From Streptomyces flavofungini (GTDB lineage Bacteria > Actinomycetota > Actinomycetes > Streptomycetales > Streptomycetaceae), in assembly GCF_014650815.1 (NCBI RefSeq), contig NZ_BMVR01000002.1, forward strand, positions 620,001 through 684,000: 64,000 nt of DNA, given 5' to 3'. The number at the start of each line of letters is the position of its first letter. Positions within the stretch are counted from its first letter, which is position 1. The translations under genes and the position numbers were made by a program. Shown in pieces: positions 52,940 to 61,825 of the stretch. The notes beneath the pieces are model-generated. The model was given only the letters and a program-made list of their open reading frames with translations. It was not told the DNA's origin and did no database searches.

Positions 52940-53728
52940 TCAGGGCTGGTAAGGCGGCGCCGCCCCCCAGTTCCACAGCGGCACCGGCTGCCCGGCGGGA
53001 CGCGCCGCGTCCGGCCCCGAGAAGTACACCGCGAGGCGCGTACCCCACTCGATGTACGCCACGAACGCCGAGCGGAACTCCGCGTCCGTCGGCAGCCCCG
53101 CCTCGTCCGCCGCGTCCTGGATGAGGTTCACCCAGCGGCGCCGCTGGGGCTCCGTGATGCCCTTGCCGAAGTGCTTGCCGACCATGTGGGCGTGGGCACC
53201 GGAGCCGCCCTCCCCGCCGTGCTCCTTGGAGTACACCGCCGGGCCGCCGAAGACCTCGCCGAGCCACTGCGCGACGTGCGCGGCGTGCTCGGGCGCGAGG
53301 CCCGCGAAGACCGGGGCGAGCAGGTCGTCGGCGAGGACCTTCTCGTAGAAGGCCTCGGTGAGGCGGTCGAAGCGCTCCGTGCCGCCCGCCCACGCGTACA
53401 GCGTCGGCGTGGAGGCGCCCGATCCGCGCACGGACGTCGGGGTGTAGTGCCGCATCTCCTCGATGTTCTCGACGTACGGACGGATGTGCGCGAAGAAGTC
53501 CCTGAACTGCTGGGAGGATCTGAAGCCCTCCAGGTGGTCTTTCGTGGACGTCCAGGTGATGCGCAGGATGAAGTGCTCGAAATCCTCTTCGCAGCGCGTG
53601 AGTTCGTAGTCCACGCACTGCGGCGCGGCGGCCAGCGGCACGGCCGCGAGGGTGTACGCGGACAGGAACTCGGCGGCGCGGTCCTCGGGGACGCGGTAGC
53701 GGATGTACTCGACGGTGTGGGTGCTCAT
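52940..53728 (-). CDS. Antibiotic-biosynthesis-monooxygenase / truncated globin fusion
   Basis: A 262-residue fusion. Residues 1-95 are an ABM-type alpha/beta barrel half (MSTHTVEYIRYRVPEDRAAE; RCEEDFEHFILRITWTSTKD). Residues about 105-240 are a group II (trHbO-type) truncated hemoglobin: YAWAGGTERFDRLTEAFYEK, proximal-His region GAHAHMVGKHFGKGIT and the conserved Trp in RRRWVNLIQDAAD. ABM domains carry out cofactor-free oxygenations and trHbO binds O2/NO, so the fusion could couple oxygen delivery to quinol-type oxidation. The ATG at 53728 overlaps the HxlR stop (ATGA), so the two form a translationally coupled operon. Confidence 0.9.
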   Translation of the reverse strand: MSTHTVEYIRYRVPEDRAAEFLSAYTLAAVPLAAAPQCVDYELTRCEEDFEHFILRITWTSTKDHLEGFRSSQQFRDFFAHIRPYVENIEEMRHYTPTSVRGSGASTPTLYAWAGGTERFDRLTEAFYEKVLADDLLAPVFAGLAPEHAAHVAQWLGEVFGGPAVYSKEHGGEGGSGAHAHMVGKHFGKGITEPQRRRWVNLIQDAADEAGLPTDAEFRSAFVAYIEWGTRLAVYFSGPDAARPAGQPVPLWNWGAAPPYQP

Positions 53729-54147
53729 GGGGTGACGGTTTCCTCTTCCCTGGGAGCCGGGTGCTGGGCGCCCCAGTCCCAGAGAGCCTGCAGGACTGGA
53801 CCCAGATCCCGGCCGTGCGACGTCAGTTCATAGGTGACGGTGGGCGGCCATCCGGGAGTCCGGGTGCGCCGGACGACTCCGGCGGCGGTCAGCTGCGCCA
53901 GCCGCTCCGCAAGTACTTTGTCGGACAACTGCGGGAGCGCGGCTGCCAGTTCGCTGTACGCGTACACGTCACCCGCGAGCAACTCGCGCACCAAAAGCGT
54001 CGTCCAGCGCCCACGAAGCGCCGCGAGGGTGACCTCGACGGGGCAGTCGGGGCTCGGTGCGGGGACGCGGGCGCGGGGGTCGTCGGGCAGGCCGGGGCGC
54101 GGCTCCCGGGTGGCCGGGGGTGCCTGCCTTACCGTTCGGTGAGCCAC
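53725..54147 (-). CDS. HxlR-family transcriptional regulator
   Basis: A 140-residue winged-helix regulator: CPVEVTLAALRGRWTTLLVR (recognition-helix region), YSELAAALPQLSDKVLAERL and the wing RRTRTPGWPPTVTYELTSHG. HxlR proteins sense aldehydes, quinones or related stresses. The start chosen is GTG 54147 because GGAGG lies 6-10 bp upstream. An in-frame ATG at 54174 would overlap the ATG of the divergent gene. It is coupled by ATGA to the globin fusion, which it likely regulates. Confidence 0.85.
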   Translation of the reverse strand: MAHRTVRQAPPATREPRPGLPDDPRARVPAPSPDCPVEVTLAALRGRWTTLLVRELLAGDVYAYSELAAALPQLSDKVLAERLAQLTAAGVVRRTRTPGWPPTVTYELTSHGRDLGPVLQALWDWGAQHPAPREEETVTP

Positions 54148-54172
54148 GGACGCGCCTCCTACTGTGCCGGTC

Positions 54173-54547
54173 ATGAGCACTTTCATCCTGCCCCAGCGCC
54201 CCGAGGACGTCCCGTCGGCGTTCGCCGAACGCTTCAACAGCGGCGACCCGGACGCCGTGCGCGAGCTGTACGAACCCGGTGCCTGCTTCGTCCCCGAGTC
54301 GGGTACCCCCGTCCACGGCGCCGACGCGATCGCCGCGCAGAACGCCCCGTTCCTCGCCCTCGGCCTGCCCGTCTCGGTGACGCCCCGGCATGTGCACGTC
54401 GCGGGTGACACCGCGCTCCTCCTCGTCGACTGGGAGATCGACGGCACGGTGCGGGCCACCGCCACGGACGTGGCGCGCCGGGGTGCCGACGGGTACTGGC
54501 GATATCTGATCGACAGCCCGTTCGGTGCCGGGCGCCGGGACGCCTGA
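54173..54547 (+). CDS. SnoaL/NTF2-like small protein
   Basis: A 124-residue NTF2-like (DUF4440/SnoaL-type) protein: FAERFNSGDPDAVRELYEPG, the beta-strand run TPVHGADAIAAQNAPFLALG, RHVHVAGDTALLLVDWEIDG and TATDVARRGADGYWRYLIDS. Members are ketosteroid-isomerase-like enzymes or ligand-binding proteins. It is divergent from the HxlR gene with only 25 bp between start codons and no Shine-Dalgarno, so it is probably leaderless. It ends in a 12-bp stem terminator. Confidence 0.85.
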   Translation: MSTFILPQRPEDVPSAFAERFNSGDPDAVRELYEPGACFVPESGTPVHGADAIAAQNAPFLALGLPVSVTPRHVHVAGDTALLLVDWEIDGTVRATATDVARRGADGYWRYLIDSPFGAGRRDA

Positions 54548-54554
54548 ACGCGAC

Positions 54555-54591
54555 GGGACGCGTGCCCCACCCCCGTGGAGGCACGCGTCCC
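54555..54591. terminator. Hairpin terminator after SnoaL-like gene
   Basis: A 12-bp stem (54555-54566 with 54580-54591); the loop can extend by CCAC/GTGG. Confidence 0.75.
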
Positions 54592-54598
54592 TCGTATC

Positions 54599-54677
54599 GC
54601 GCCGTGCGGATCCCTCAGCTCGCGCCGTGCGGATCCCTCAGCTCGCGCCGTACGGATCCTTCAGCTCGCGCCGTACG
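54599..54677. repeat. 23-bp tandem repeat, 3.4 copies
   Basis: Units 54599-54621, 54622-54644 and 54645-54667, then a partial copy, share gcgccgtgcggatccctcag with two variants (gtac for gtgc, cctt for ccct). It lies downstream of the S8 protease gene (minus) and the SnoaL-like gene (plus). 23 bp is not a multiple of 3, so it is non-coding. Confidence 0.9.
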
Positions 54678-54686
54678 CGGCGCCCC

Positions 54687-57600
54687 TCACTTCCCGTAGT
54701 ACGCGTCGCGGATCGCCACCGTCGCCTTGTTCCCCTTCTTGTCCTCGACCTCGGCGCGGAAGGAGACCGACTTGCCCGCGGCCGGGTTCCGTACGGAGAT
54801 CCGGCCGTCGCGCACCGTCGCCTTCTTCCAGGTGCGGCCCCGGTCGCGGGAGACGTACACGGCAAGGGACTTGAGGTTGTCGCCCGCGGCGGAGCCCTGG
54901 ACCGTCACCGGCACGGACTGGGTCACCCCGGCGGGCACCCGGCTGTCCAGTCCCACCTTCGGTGTGAAGCGGACCGTCGACGCGGGCAGCCGTACCTCCC
55001 CGGCGACCTTCTTGGAGCGGAACGTCCAGCTCGCGTCGACGCGCGAGGAGACGGGCGCCACGCGCGGGTCCCGCCGCACGGACGTGACGAGGCGGTACCC
55101 GGCGTCCGCCGCGGGAACCTTGAAGGCCTCGCTGCCGGAGAGCGGGTCCTTGTTCTCGCCGATCTTGCGGCCGTCGCGGTACAGGGTCGTCCGCACCGAA
55201 GAGAAGAGCGAATCGCCCTCGTTCCCCTCGCCGTCGGCGACCACCGGCACGAAGCCGGAGATCTCGTTGCCCTCGCGGTAGATCCCCAGGTCACCGCCGA
55301 GGCGCGGCCCGAACACGGCCGTGTTGAACGTCCTCGTGTAGGTCCTGCCCGGCTGGTACGTCGCCGGCGAGTGGACCCCGTAGCTCGCCTCGGAGATCAC
55401 GTCGCCGTTCTGATCCGTCGCCAACTGGTCGAAGAACGTGTCCCACTCCACCTTGTCCGCCGTGGACACGTGGAACGTCCGCGTGGTGTGGGCGTCCTGC
55501 GGGGCCATCCAGCCGGTGCCGATACCGCTGCCCCCGGGCAGCCACCCCGTGGCGCCGACCACCCCCCTCTTGCCCTTGGCCGACGCTCCGAAGCGGGTCT
55601 TCAGGGTGGCGAGTTCGCTGTCCTCGAAGTGCCTGGTGTAGCCGGTCGCGAGCCGGTCGACCTTGCCGCCGACGAGGATGTCGTACTGCTCGTCGCCGCC
55701 CTTGACCCACGACCCGGCCCACTGCTGGTGCAGCGAGCCGTCCGTGACCTCGGGGCCGAGGTGCGCGGTGCGCAGCTGGGCGTAGGAATCGACTCCCACT
55801 CCCGCGCGGATGTCGTCCGGCAGCTCGAACTGGGGATAGGCGGTCACCTGCTCGGCGCCCTGGTCGGGCACCGTGACGTCGACCGGCTTCGCCGCCCGCG
55901 CGTCCACCTTCAGTGTCATGTCCCTGGTGACGTCCAGCTTCGGCCGGGCGAGCCAGTCGATGCCCTTGGCGGCGTCCTCCGGGTCCTCGTAGATCTTGGC
56001 GTCGAGGAGGTAACCGCCCCTGGGCACCCGGAGCTTGACCGTTCCGGAGACGTCGTGGACCTCGAAGTCCGCATCGGCTGCGGGCCCGCTCAGACCGATG
56101 AGGCCGGACGAGTAGAACCTGGCGGGCCGGCCGTCCCGCCCGACGTACTTCAGCGTCAGGTCGTACGCCTCCCCTTCGCGCTGGACCACGGCGGCCGTGC
56201 GGACGGACTGGCCGCCGCCCTTCGCCACGACGTACGCGGAGTAGGTGCCGCGCCCCGAGCCGCCGAGCTCGGTGTGCGCCGTCAGGTCGACGGCCGCGCG
56301 TCCGCCCGCGGGCACCGTCACCTTCTTCGCGCCGAGCGTGTAGAAGCCGTCCGGAGCCGGTCGCCCCTTCGGGTCGGTGGCGGTCACCGTGAGGTCGAGG
56401 GTGACGTCCTTCGTACCGAGGTTGCTGTACGTCACCTTCTTGGTGACCGGCTTGTCGTCGGCGTGCGGCCACTTCGGCGCGCCGAGGTTCAGCGACACCG
56501 GGTCGGCGACCACGGTCTGCTTCATGGCCTTGTCGACGGCGATACGGCCCGAACCCTGCTGGTACGGCGTGTAGGTGCCGCCCTTCGTGGACGACGTCAG
56601 GGCCCGCTTGAGGTCGGCCGCCTGCCAGTCGGGGTGCCGCTGCTTGAGGAGGGCGGCGGCGCCCGCGGCGTGCGGGGTGGCCATCGACGTGCCGGAGATC
56701 GTCAGATAGCCCTCGGGCTTCTGGCCGACCTCCTTCTCGATCCCACTGCCGGGGGCCGCGGCGGCCGTGATGTCGACACCGGGCGCCGTCACGTCCGGCT
56801 TGACCGCGGCGTCACCGGCGCGCGGCCCCTCGCTGGAGAAGCCCGCCGGCTTGTCGTGGCCGTCGACCGCGCCGACGGTCAGCGCCGCGTCCGCGCTGCC
56901 CGGCGAGTCGATGGAGCCGCGATAGCCCTCGTTGCCCGCCGCGACGGCGAACAGGACGCCCCGGTCGGCGGAGAGCCTGTTGACCGCCTCCTCCAGCGGG
57001 TCGACGCCGATGTCGTCGGCGCCGCCCAGGCTGAGGTTGACGACGTCGGCACCCTGCGCGGCCGCCCACTCCATGCCCGCGATGATCCCGGAGTCGCTGC
57101 CCCTGCCGTCGTCGCCGAGGACCTTGCCGTTCAGGACCTTGGCCCCGGGCGCGACGCCCTTGAACCTGCCGCCCGACTTGGCCCCGGTACCGGCCGCTGT
57201 GGACGCGACGTGCGTGCCGTGGCCGACGCGGTCCTTGGTGTCGGGTGACGGCGTGAAGTTCTTCGCCCCGACGACCTGTTCCTTCAGGTCCGGGTGGGTG
57301 GCGTCGACACCGGTGTCCAGAACGGCGATCTTGACGCCCTTGCCGTCGTACCCGGCCTGCCAGGCCTTCGGCGCGCCGATCTGCCGGACGGACTTGTCGA
57401 GGCTCGCCCGCCGCGTCCCGTCCAGCCAGACGCGGCTGACGCCGGACGCGGTGCCGCGCTCGCCCGTCAGGCTCTTCCAGAGAGCGGACGCGTCCCGCGC
57501 GGGGGTGGTCACGGCGTCCGCGTTCAGGGACGTCAGTCCCCGGCGGACCGTCGTGTCACCGGCCGCGCGGACACCGGCCCTGGCGGCGCGCGCGGTGCCC

Positions 57601-58031
57601 CGGTAGCCGACGATCAGCCGCAGGCCCTGCCGCTGGGCCTTGCGGTTCACCTTGCTGGTCAGCTCGGTGATGTCGAAGAGCCGCCGGTCGACCTTGCCCT
57701 CTGCGATGAGCCGCTCGGCGTCGTAGGGCAGGACCAGCGCGTGCCCGCGCACGGTCCGGGTGCTCACGGGTATGCGCTCGCGCCCCTTGGCCGGGGTGAA
57801 GCGGAGCAGGCGGCCCTTGGGCCCGACGGTGACACGGTCGCCGGTGACGAGGGTGAGGTGCTGTGCGGGGCCGGCCTGCGCGCGGTGCGGGGGCCCGGCC
57901 TGCGCGGGCGCCCGCCCGGAGCCCCGGGAGTCCGCCCCGGCACCCGCGGGCCCGACCACCCCCGCCCCCAGCGCCACGGCGATCACCACCGCGCACGCCT
58001 TCTTCCTGTGCTGATTCCTGTGCTGCCGCAC
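54687..58031 (-). CDS. Secreted S8-family subtilase, copy 1
   Basis: A 1,114-residue secreted serine protease. Residues 1-34 are a Sec signal peptide; a propeptide-like region follows (residues ~55-215, HLTLVTGDRVTVGPKGRLLR). The subtilisin triad is Asp239 in VKIAVLDTGVDATHPDL, His271 in RVGHGTHVAS and Ser449 in LTISGTSMATPHAAGAAALL. The remaining ~600 residues are beta-rich C-terminal domains, ending with a short conserved DAYYGK. It starts at GTG 58031 with AGGGGG upstream. It is a tandem paralogue of the next gene and shares near-identical catalytic segments at DNA level. Substrate unknown. Confidence 0.94.
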   Translation of the reverse strand: MRQHRNQHRKKACAVVIAVALGAGVVGPAGAGADSRGSGRAPAQAGPPHRAQAGPAQHLTLVTGDRVTVGPKGRLLRFTPAKGRERIPVSTRTVRGHALVLPYDAERLIAEGKVDRRLFDITELTSKVNRKAQRQGLRLIVGYRGTARAARAGVRAAGDTTVRRGLTSLNADAVTTPARDASALWKSLTGERGTASGVSRVWLDGTRRASLDKSVRQIGAPKAWQAGYDGKGVKIAVLDTGVDATHPDLKEQVVGAKNFTPSPDTKDRVGHGTHVASTAAGTGAKSGGRFKGVAPGAKVLNGKVLGDDGRGSDSGIIAGMEWAAAQGADVVNLSLGGADDIGVDPLEEAVNRLSADRGVLFAVAAGNEGYRGSIDSPGSADAALTVGAVDGHDKPAGFSSEGPRAGDAAVKPDVTAPGVDITAAAAPGSGIEKEVGQKPEGYLTISGTSMATPHAAGAAALLKQRHPDWQAADLKRALTSSTKGGTYTPYQQGSGRIAVDKAMKQTVVADPVSLNLGAPKWPHADDKPVTKKVTYSNLGTKDVTLDLTVTATDPKGRPAPDGFYTLGAKKVTVPAGGRAAVDLTAHTELGGSGRGTYSAYVVAKGGGQSVRTAAVVQREGEAYDLTLKYVGRDGRPARFYSSGLIGLSGPAADADFEVHDVSGTVKLRVPRGGYLLDAKIYEDPEDAAKGIDWLARPKLDVTRDMTLKVDARAAKPVDVTVPDQGAEQVTAYPQFELPDDIRAGVGVDSYAQLRTAHLGPEVTDGSLHQQWAGSWVKGGDEQYDILVGGKVDRLATGYTRHFEDSELATLKTRFGASAKGKRGVVGATGWLPGGSGIGTGWMAPQDAHTTRTFHVSTADKVEWDTFFDQLATDQNGDVISEASYGVHSPATYQPGRTYTRTFNTAVFGPRLGGDLGIYREGNEISGFVPVVADGEGNEGDSLFSSVRTTLYRDGRKIGENKDPLSGSEAFKVPAADAGYRLVTSVRRDPRVAPVSSRVDASWTFRSKKVAGEVRLPASTVRFTPKVGLDSRVPAGVTQSVPVTVQGSAAGDNLKSLAVYVSRDRGRTWKKATVRDGRISVRNPAAGKSVSFRAEVEDKKGNKATVAIRDAYYGK

Positions 58032-58070
58032 ACCAACCCCCTGCCGTCGAAGTGTGTTCCGTGGACAGGA

Positions 58071-58107
58071 AGCGGCTCCCGGGGCCCGTCGGGCCCCGGG
58101 AGCCGCT
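58071..58107. terminator. Hairpin between the two subtilase genes
   Basis: A perfect 17-bp GC stem (58071-58087 with 58091-58107, 3-nt loop), with a second 9-bp hairpin at 58130-58152. They follow the upstream subtilase (stop at 58198) and precede the start at 58031, so the downstream copy needs a promoter inside or after them. Confidence 0.85.
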
Positions 58108-58197
58108 CCTCACACTCCTTCAACTGTCCGCGGGAACCAGGTGGGTTCCCGCCGGACGCGGGTCAGTTTCCGCGCTGCGCGAGCAGTACGGGAAGGG

Positions 58198-61100
58198 TCA
58201 CTTCCCGTAGTACGCGTTGTAGATCGAGATCGTGGACTTGTTGCCCTTCTTGTCCGTGATCTTGGCGTGGAACGAGATCGCCTTGCCCTTCTCCGGGTTC
58301 TTGACCTCGACCTTGCCGTTCTTGACCTCCAGCCGCTCCCACTGCTGGCCGTAGTCGTAACTGGCGTAGAAGTACAGCGACTTGAGGTTGGCACCCGCGC
58401 CCGCACCCGTCACCGACACCGGCACGGACTGCTTGGCGCCCGCGGGGGCCCGGCTGTCGAGGCCGACGGCCGCGTCGACGCGCACGCCGGAGACCGGCAG
58501 CTTCGTGGCGGCGGTCGTCTTCTTGGAGCGGAACACCCAGCTCGCGTCGATCCGCGTGGAGGCCGCGGCGACGGCCACCGAGCGCTTCACCGACGTCGAC
58601 AGCTTGTACTCGGCGTCAGCGGCGGGGACCGTGAACGGCTTCTCACCGGTCAGCGGGTCGTCGTTGGTGCCGATCTGGGTGCCGTTGCGGGCCAGCGTCG
58701 TCTTCACCGAGGTGACGCGCGAGCCGCCCGCGTGGGTCTTGCCGTCGGCGAACACCGGCAGGAAGCCCGCGAGCTTGTCGCCGTTGCGCACCACGCCGTA
58801 GTCACCGCCGACGCGCGGCCCGATCACGGCCGTGTTGAACGTCTTCGTGTACGTCTTGCCCGCGCCGAACGCCTGCGGCTTGCCCAGCGTGTACGACGCG
58901 TCGACGATCGGCCAGCCGTCCGGGTCGACGCCGCCCTGCTGCTCGTACTCCAGGCTCCAGGTGACCTTGTCGTCCGTGGAGACGTACAGGGTGCGGGTGC
59001 CCGGCGCCTTCTGCGGCACGCTGAGGCCGGTGGCGCTGAAGCTGCCGGGGAGCCTGCCGAACGCGGTGGCGGTGGCCTTCTTGCCGCTGGAGGACGCGCC
59101 GAGGCCCGCCTTCACGGTGGCGAGCTCGGACTCCTTGTACTCGCGGGTGTAGCCGGTCGCGAGCTTCTTCACGGGGCCGCCGGCGACGGTGCTGTACTGC
59201 GCCTTCTCGCCCTTCGTCCAGTGGCCCTCCCACTTCTGCAGGAGCGAGCCGTCGGTGACCTGCGGGCCGAGGTGCGCGCTGCGCAGCCCGTCGTAGCGGT
59301 CCAGCCACCAGCCGAAGCCGTACCCGTCGCCGCCCGCGGTGATCTCGTACGAGGGCGAGGCGAACTCGGACTTCGCGGCGGACGACGGCACGCTGATGTC
59401 GACCGGCTTGGCGGTGCGCGCGTCCACCGTCACCGTCGCGTCCTTGCCGACGTCCAGCTTCGGCTGCGCGATCCAGTCGGCGCCCTTGGTGATGTCCTCC
59501 GGGTCGACGAAGATCCCGGCGTCCAGGACGTAACCGCCCTTGGGCACGCGGACCTTGGCGGTCCCGGAGTCGTCGTGCACCTGGAGGAACTGCTCCTTGC
59601 CGAGCCCGGAGAGGCCGACGAGGGAGGTGTTGTAGTACTTCGCGGCCTGCCCGTCACGGCCGATGTGCTTGACGGTGAGGTCGTACGACTCCACCTCGCG
59701 GTCGACCGCGGCGGCCGTGCGGACGCTCTGCCCGCCGCCGCTCGCCACGACGTACGCGGAGTAGGCGCCGTCGACCGCGCCGCCCAGGCGCGTGTCGGCC
59801 GTGAGGTCGACCGAGGCCGTACCGCCCGCGGGGACGGTGACCTTCTTGGCGCCGAGGGTGAAGAACCCGTCCGGCGCGGGCTTGCCCGTCGGGTCACTGG
59901 CCTCGGCGGTGAGGTCGAGGGTGACCTCCTCCTTGCCGAGGTTCCTGTAGGTGACCTTCTTGGTGACCGGCTTGTCGTCGGTGTGCGGCCACAGCTGGGT
60001 GCCGAAGCTGACCGACACCGGGTCGGCGATCACCGACTGCTTGATGGCCTGGTCCACGGCGATGCGGCCCGAACCCTGCTGGAACGCCGTGTACTTGCCG
60101 CCCTTGGTGGACGCGGTCAGGGCGCCCTTCAGCTCCGGCTGCTTCCAGTCCGGGTGCTGCTGCTTGAGGAGGGCGGCGGCGCCCGCGGCGTGCGGGGTCG
60201 CCATCGACGTGCCGGAGATCGTCAGATAGCCCTCGGGCTTCTGGCCGACCTCCTTCTCGATCTCGCTGCCGGGCGCGGCGGCCGCGGTGATGTCGACACC
60301 GGGCGCGGTCACGTCGGGCTTGATGGCGCCGTCGCCGATCCGCGGGCCCTGGCTGGAGAACTGGGCCAGCTTGTCGTTGTCGTCGACCGCGCCGACGGTC
60401 AGCGCCGCGTCCGCGCTGCCCGGCGAGCCGACCGAGCGGGGCGAGCCGTCGTTCCCGGCGGCGATCGCGAAGAGGATGCCCTTGTCCGCGGAGACCTTGT
60501 CGACCGCCGCCTCCAGCGGGTCCACGCCGGGCGTGTCGCCGCCGCCGAGGCTCAGGTTCACCACGTCGGCGCCCTCGGCCGCGGCCCAGTCGATGCCCGC
60601 GATGATGCCGGAGTCGTCGCCGGAGCCGGTGTCCCCCAGGACCTTGCCCGCAAGCACCTTGGCGCCGGGCGCGACGCCCTTGTACAGGGCGTTCTTGGTG
60701 CCGGTGCCCGCCGCGATGGACGCGACGTGCGTGCCGTGGCCGACGCGGTCCTTGGTGTCGGGTGACGGCGTGAAGTTCTTCGCCCCGACGACCTGTTCCT
60801 TCAGGTCCGGGTGGGTGGCGTCGACACCGGTGTCCAGGACGGCGATCTTGACGCCCTTGCCGTCGTACCCGGCCTCCCACGCCTTCGGCGCGCCGATCTG
60901 CCGGACGGACTTGTCGAGGTTGGTGCGGCGCACCCCGTCCAGCCAGACGCGGCTGATGCCGGCGGCAGTCGTGCGCGCCCCGTCCCGCTCGGCCGTCAGG
61001 GACTGCCAGAGCCGGGCGGCGTCCTGCTTCGGGGTGAGGACCGCGTCGGCGTTGAGGGTCTTCAGGGTGCGGCGGAGCTTGGTGCCGCCCGCGTCGCGCA

Positions 61101-61572
61101 CATCGGCCTTGGCCGCGGCGGCCGCGCCCTTGTAGGCCACGATGACCTTCAGGCCCTGCTGCTGGGCGGTGCGGTTGGCCTTCTTGCTCAGCTCGGTGAC
61201 GTCGAAAAGGCGCTGGTCGAGCGTGCCGTCGGCGATCAGGCGCTGGGCGTCCGCCGGTATGACCAGGGTGTGTCCGTCCCGCTGGACGGTGCGCACGGGT
61301 ATCCGCTCACGGCCCTTGGCGGGGTCGAACGCGGTGACGCGCCCGGAGGTGTCGACGGTGACGCGGTCGCCGGTGAGCAACGTGATGTGGTGGCGTACCG
61401 GCACCCTGACCTCGTCCGCCGACGTACCGGCGGGGCGGGTCGGGTCCGGGTCGGCCTGCGCCGGGCTGGTCATGCCCGCCGCGAGTGCCACGGCCGCCGC
61501 GGTGGCGACGGCGGCCGCGGCCGCACGCCGTGCGGTGACCGGTCTCTTCGCTTTCTGGACTTGTCTGAGCAA
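58198..61572 (-). CDS. Secreted S8-family subtilase, copy 2
   Basis: A 1,124-residue paralogue of the previous protease: signal peptide (residues 1-40, AAAVALAAGMTSPAQA), propeptide-like N-terminus, triad Asp247 (IAVLDTGVDATHP), His279 (VGHGTHVASI) and Ser456 (ISGTSMATPHAAG), then a long beta-rich C-terminal part ending NAYYGK. Start codon is TTG at 61572, with GAGGGGG upstream. The N- and C-terminal thirds have diverged from copy 1 while the core is nearly identical in DNA. It probably arose by tandem duplication. Confidence 0.94.
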   Translation of the reverse strand: MLRQVQKAKRPVTARRAAAAAVATAAAVALAAGMTSPAQADPDPTRPAGTSADEVRVPVRHHITLLTGDRVTVDTSGRVTAFDPAKGRERIPVRTVQRDGHTLVIPADAQRLIADGTLDQRLFDVTELSKKANRTAQQQGLKVIVAYKGAAAAAKADVRDAGGTKLRRTLKTLNADAVLTPKQDAARLWQSLTAERDGARTTAAGISRVWLDGVRRTNLDKSVRQIGAPKAWEAGYDGKGVKIAVLDTGVDATHPDLKEQVVGAKNFTPSPDTKDRVGHGTHVASIAAGTGTKNALYKGVAPGAKVLAGKVLGDTGSGDDSGIIAGIDWAAAEGADVVNLSLGGGDTPGVDPLEAAVDKVSADKGILFAIAAGNDGSPRSVGSPGSADAALTVGAVDDNDKLAQFSSQGPRIGDGAIKPDVTAPGVDITAAAAPGSEIEKEVGQKPEGYLTISGTSMATPHAAGAAALLKQQHPDWKQPELKGALTASTKGGKYTAFQQGSGRIAVDQAIKQSVIADPVSVSFGTQLWPHTDDKPVTKKVTYRNLGKEEVTLDLTAEASDPTGKPAPDGFFTLGAKKVTVPAGGTASVDLTADTRLGGAVDGAYSAYVVASGGGQSVRTAAAVDREVESYDLTVKHIGRDGQAAKYYNTSLVGLSGLGKEQFLQVHDDSGTAKVRVPKGGYVLDAGIFVDPEDITKGADWIAQPKLDVGKDATVTVDARTAKPVDISVPSSAAKSEFASPSYEITAGGDGYGFGWWLDRYDGLRSAHLGPQVTDGSLLQKWEGHWTKGEKAQYSTVAGGPVKKLATGYTREYKESELATVKAGLGASSSGKKATATAFGRLPGSFSATGLSVPQKAPGTRTLYVSTDDKVTWSLEYEQQGGVDPDGWPIVDASYTLGKPQAFGAGKTYTKTFNTAVIGPRVGGDYGVVRNGDKLAGFLPVFADGKTHAGGSRVTSVKTTLARNGTQIGTNDDPLTGEKPFTVPAADAEYKLSTSVKRSVAVAAASTRIDASWVFRSKKTTAATKLPVSGVRVDAAVGLDSRAPAGAKQSVPVSVTGAGAGANLKSLYFYASYDYGQQWERLEVKNGKVEVKNPEKGKAISFHAKITDKKGNKSTISIYNAYYGK

Positions 61573-61764
61573 GTTTCCCCCTCAAGGTGAAAGCACTGAG
61601 TCACGCAGTATGTCGAGGGGGACGATATCTGCTCAACTATGAGGCAGAAGTGATTAGTTGAAGTTGTTGGCCGGTTCAACATGGTGCCGCAACACGACCG
61701 ACACGACGCGGCACGCACGGCACGCCGGGCACGGACGGAGGCGGCCCGCACCCCCGCACACACG

Positions 61765-61801
61765 GAAGTGGCCCGCACCCCGGCGGGGTGCGGGCCACTT
61801 C
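61765..61801. terminator. Hairpin terminator after L,D-transpeptidase gene
   Basis: A perfect 17-bp stem (61765-61781 with 61785-61801, loop ggc), 25 bp beyond the stop of the minus-strand transpeptidase. The rest of the 61573-61825 spacer shows no gene and must carry the subtilase promoter. Confidence 0.88.
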
Positions 61802-61825
61802 ACGTGGGCCGAGGGCGGGCGCCGG

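Noticed and set aside
54525..60765. Long plus-strand open frames (907 and 903 codons) opposite the subtilases
   Set aside because: They mirror the subtilase coding strand, are similar to each other only because the proteases are paralogous, and lack any recognisable fold.
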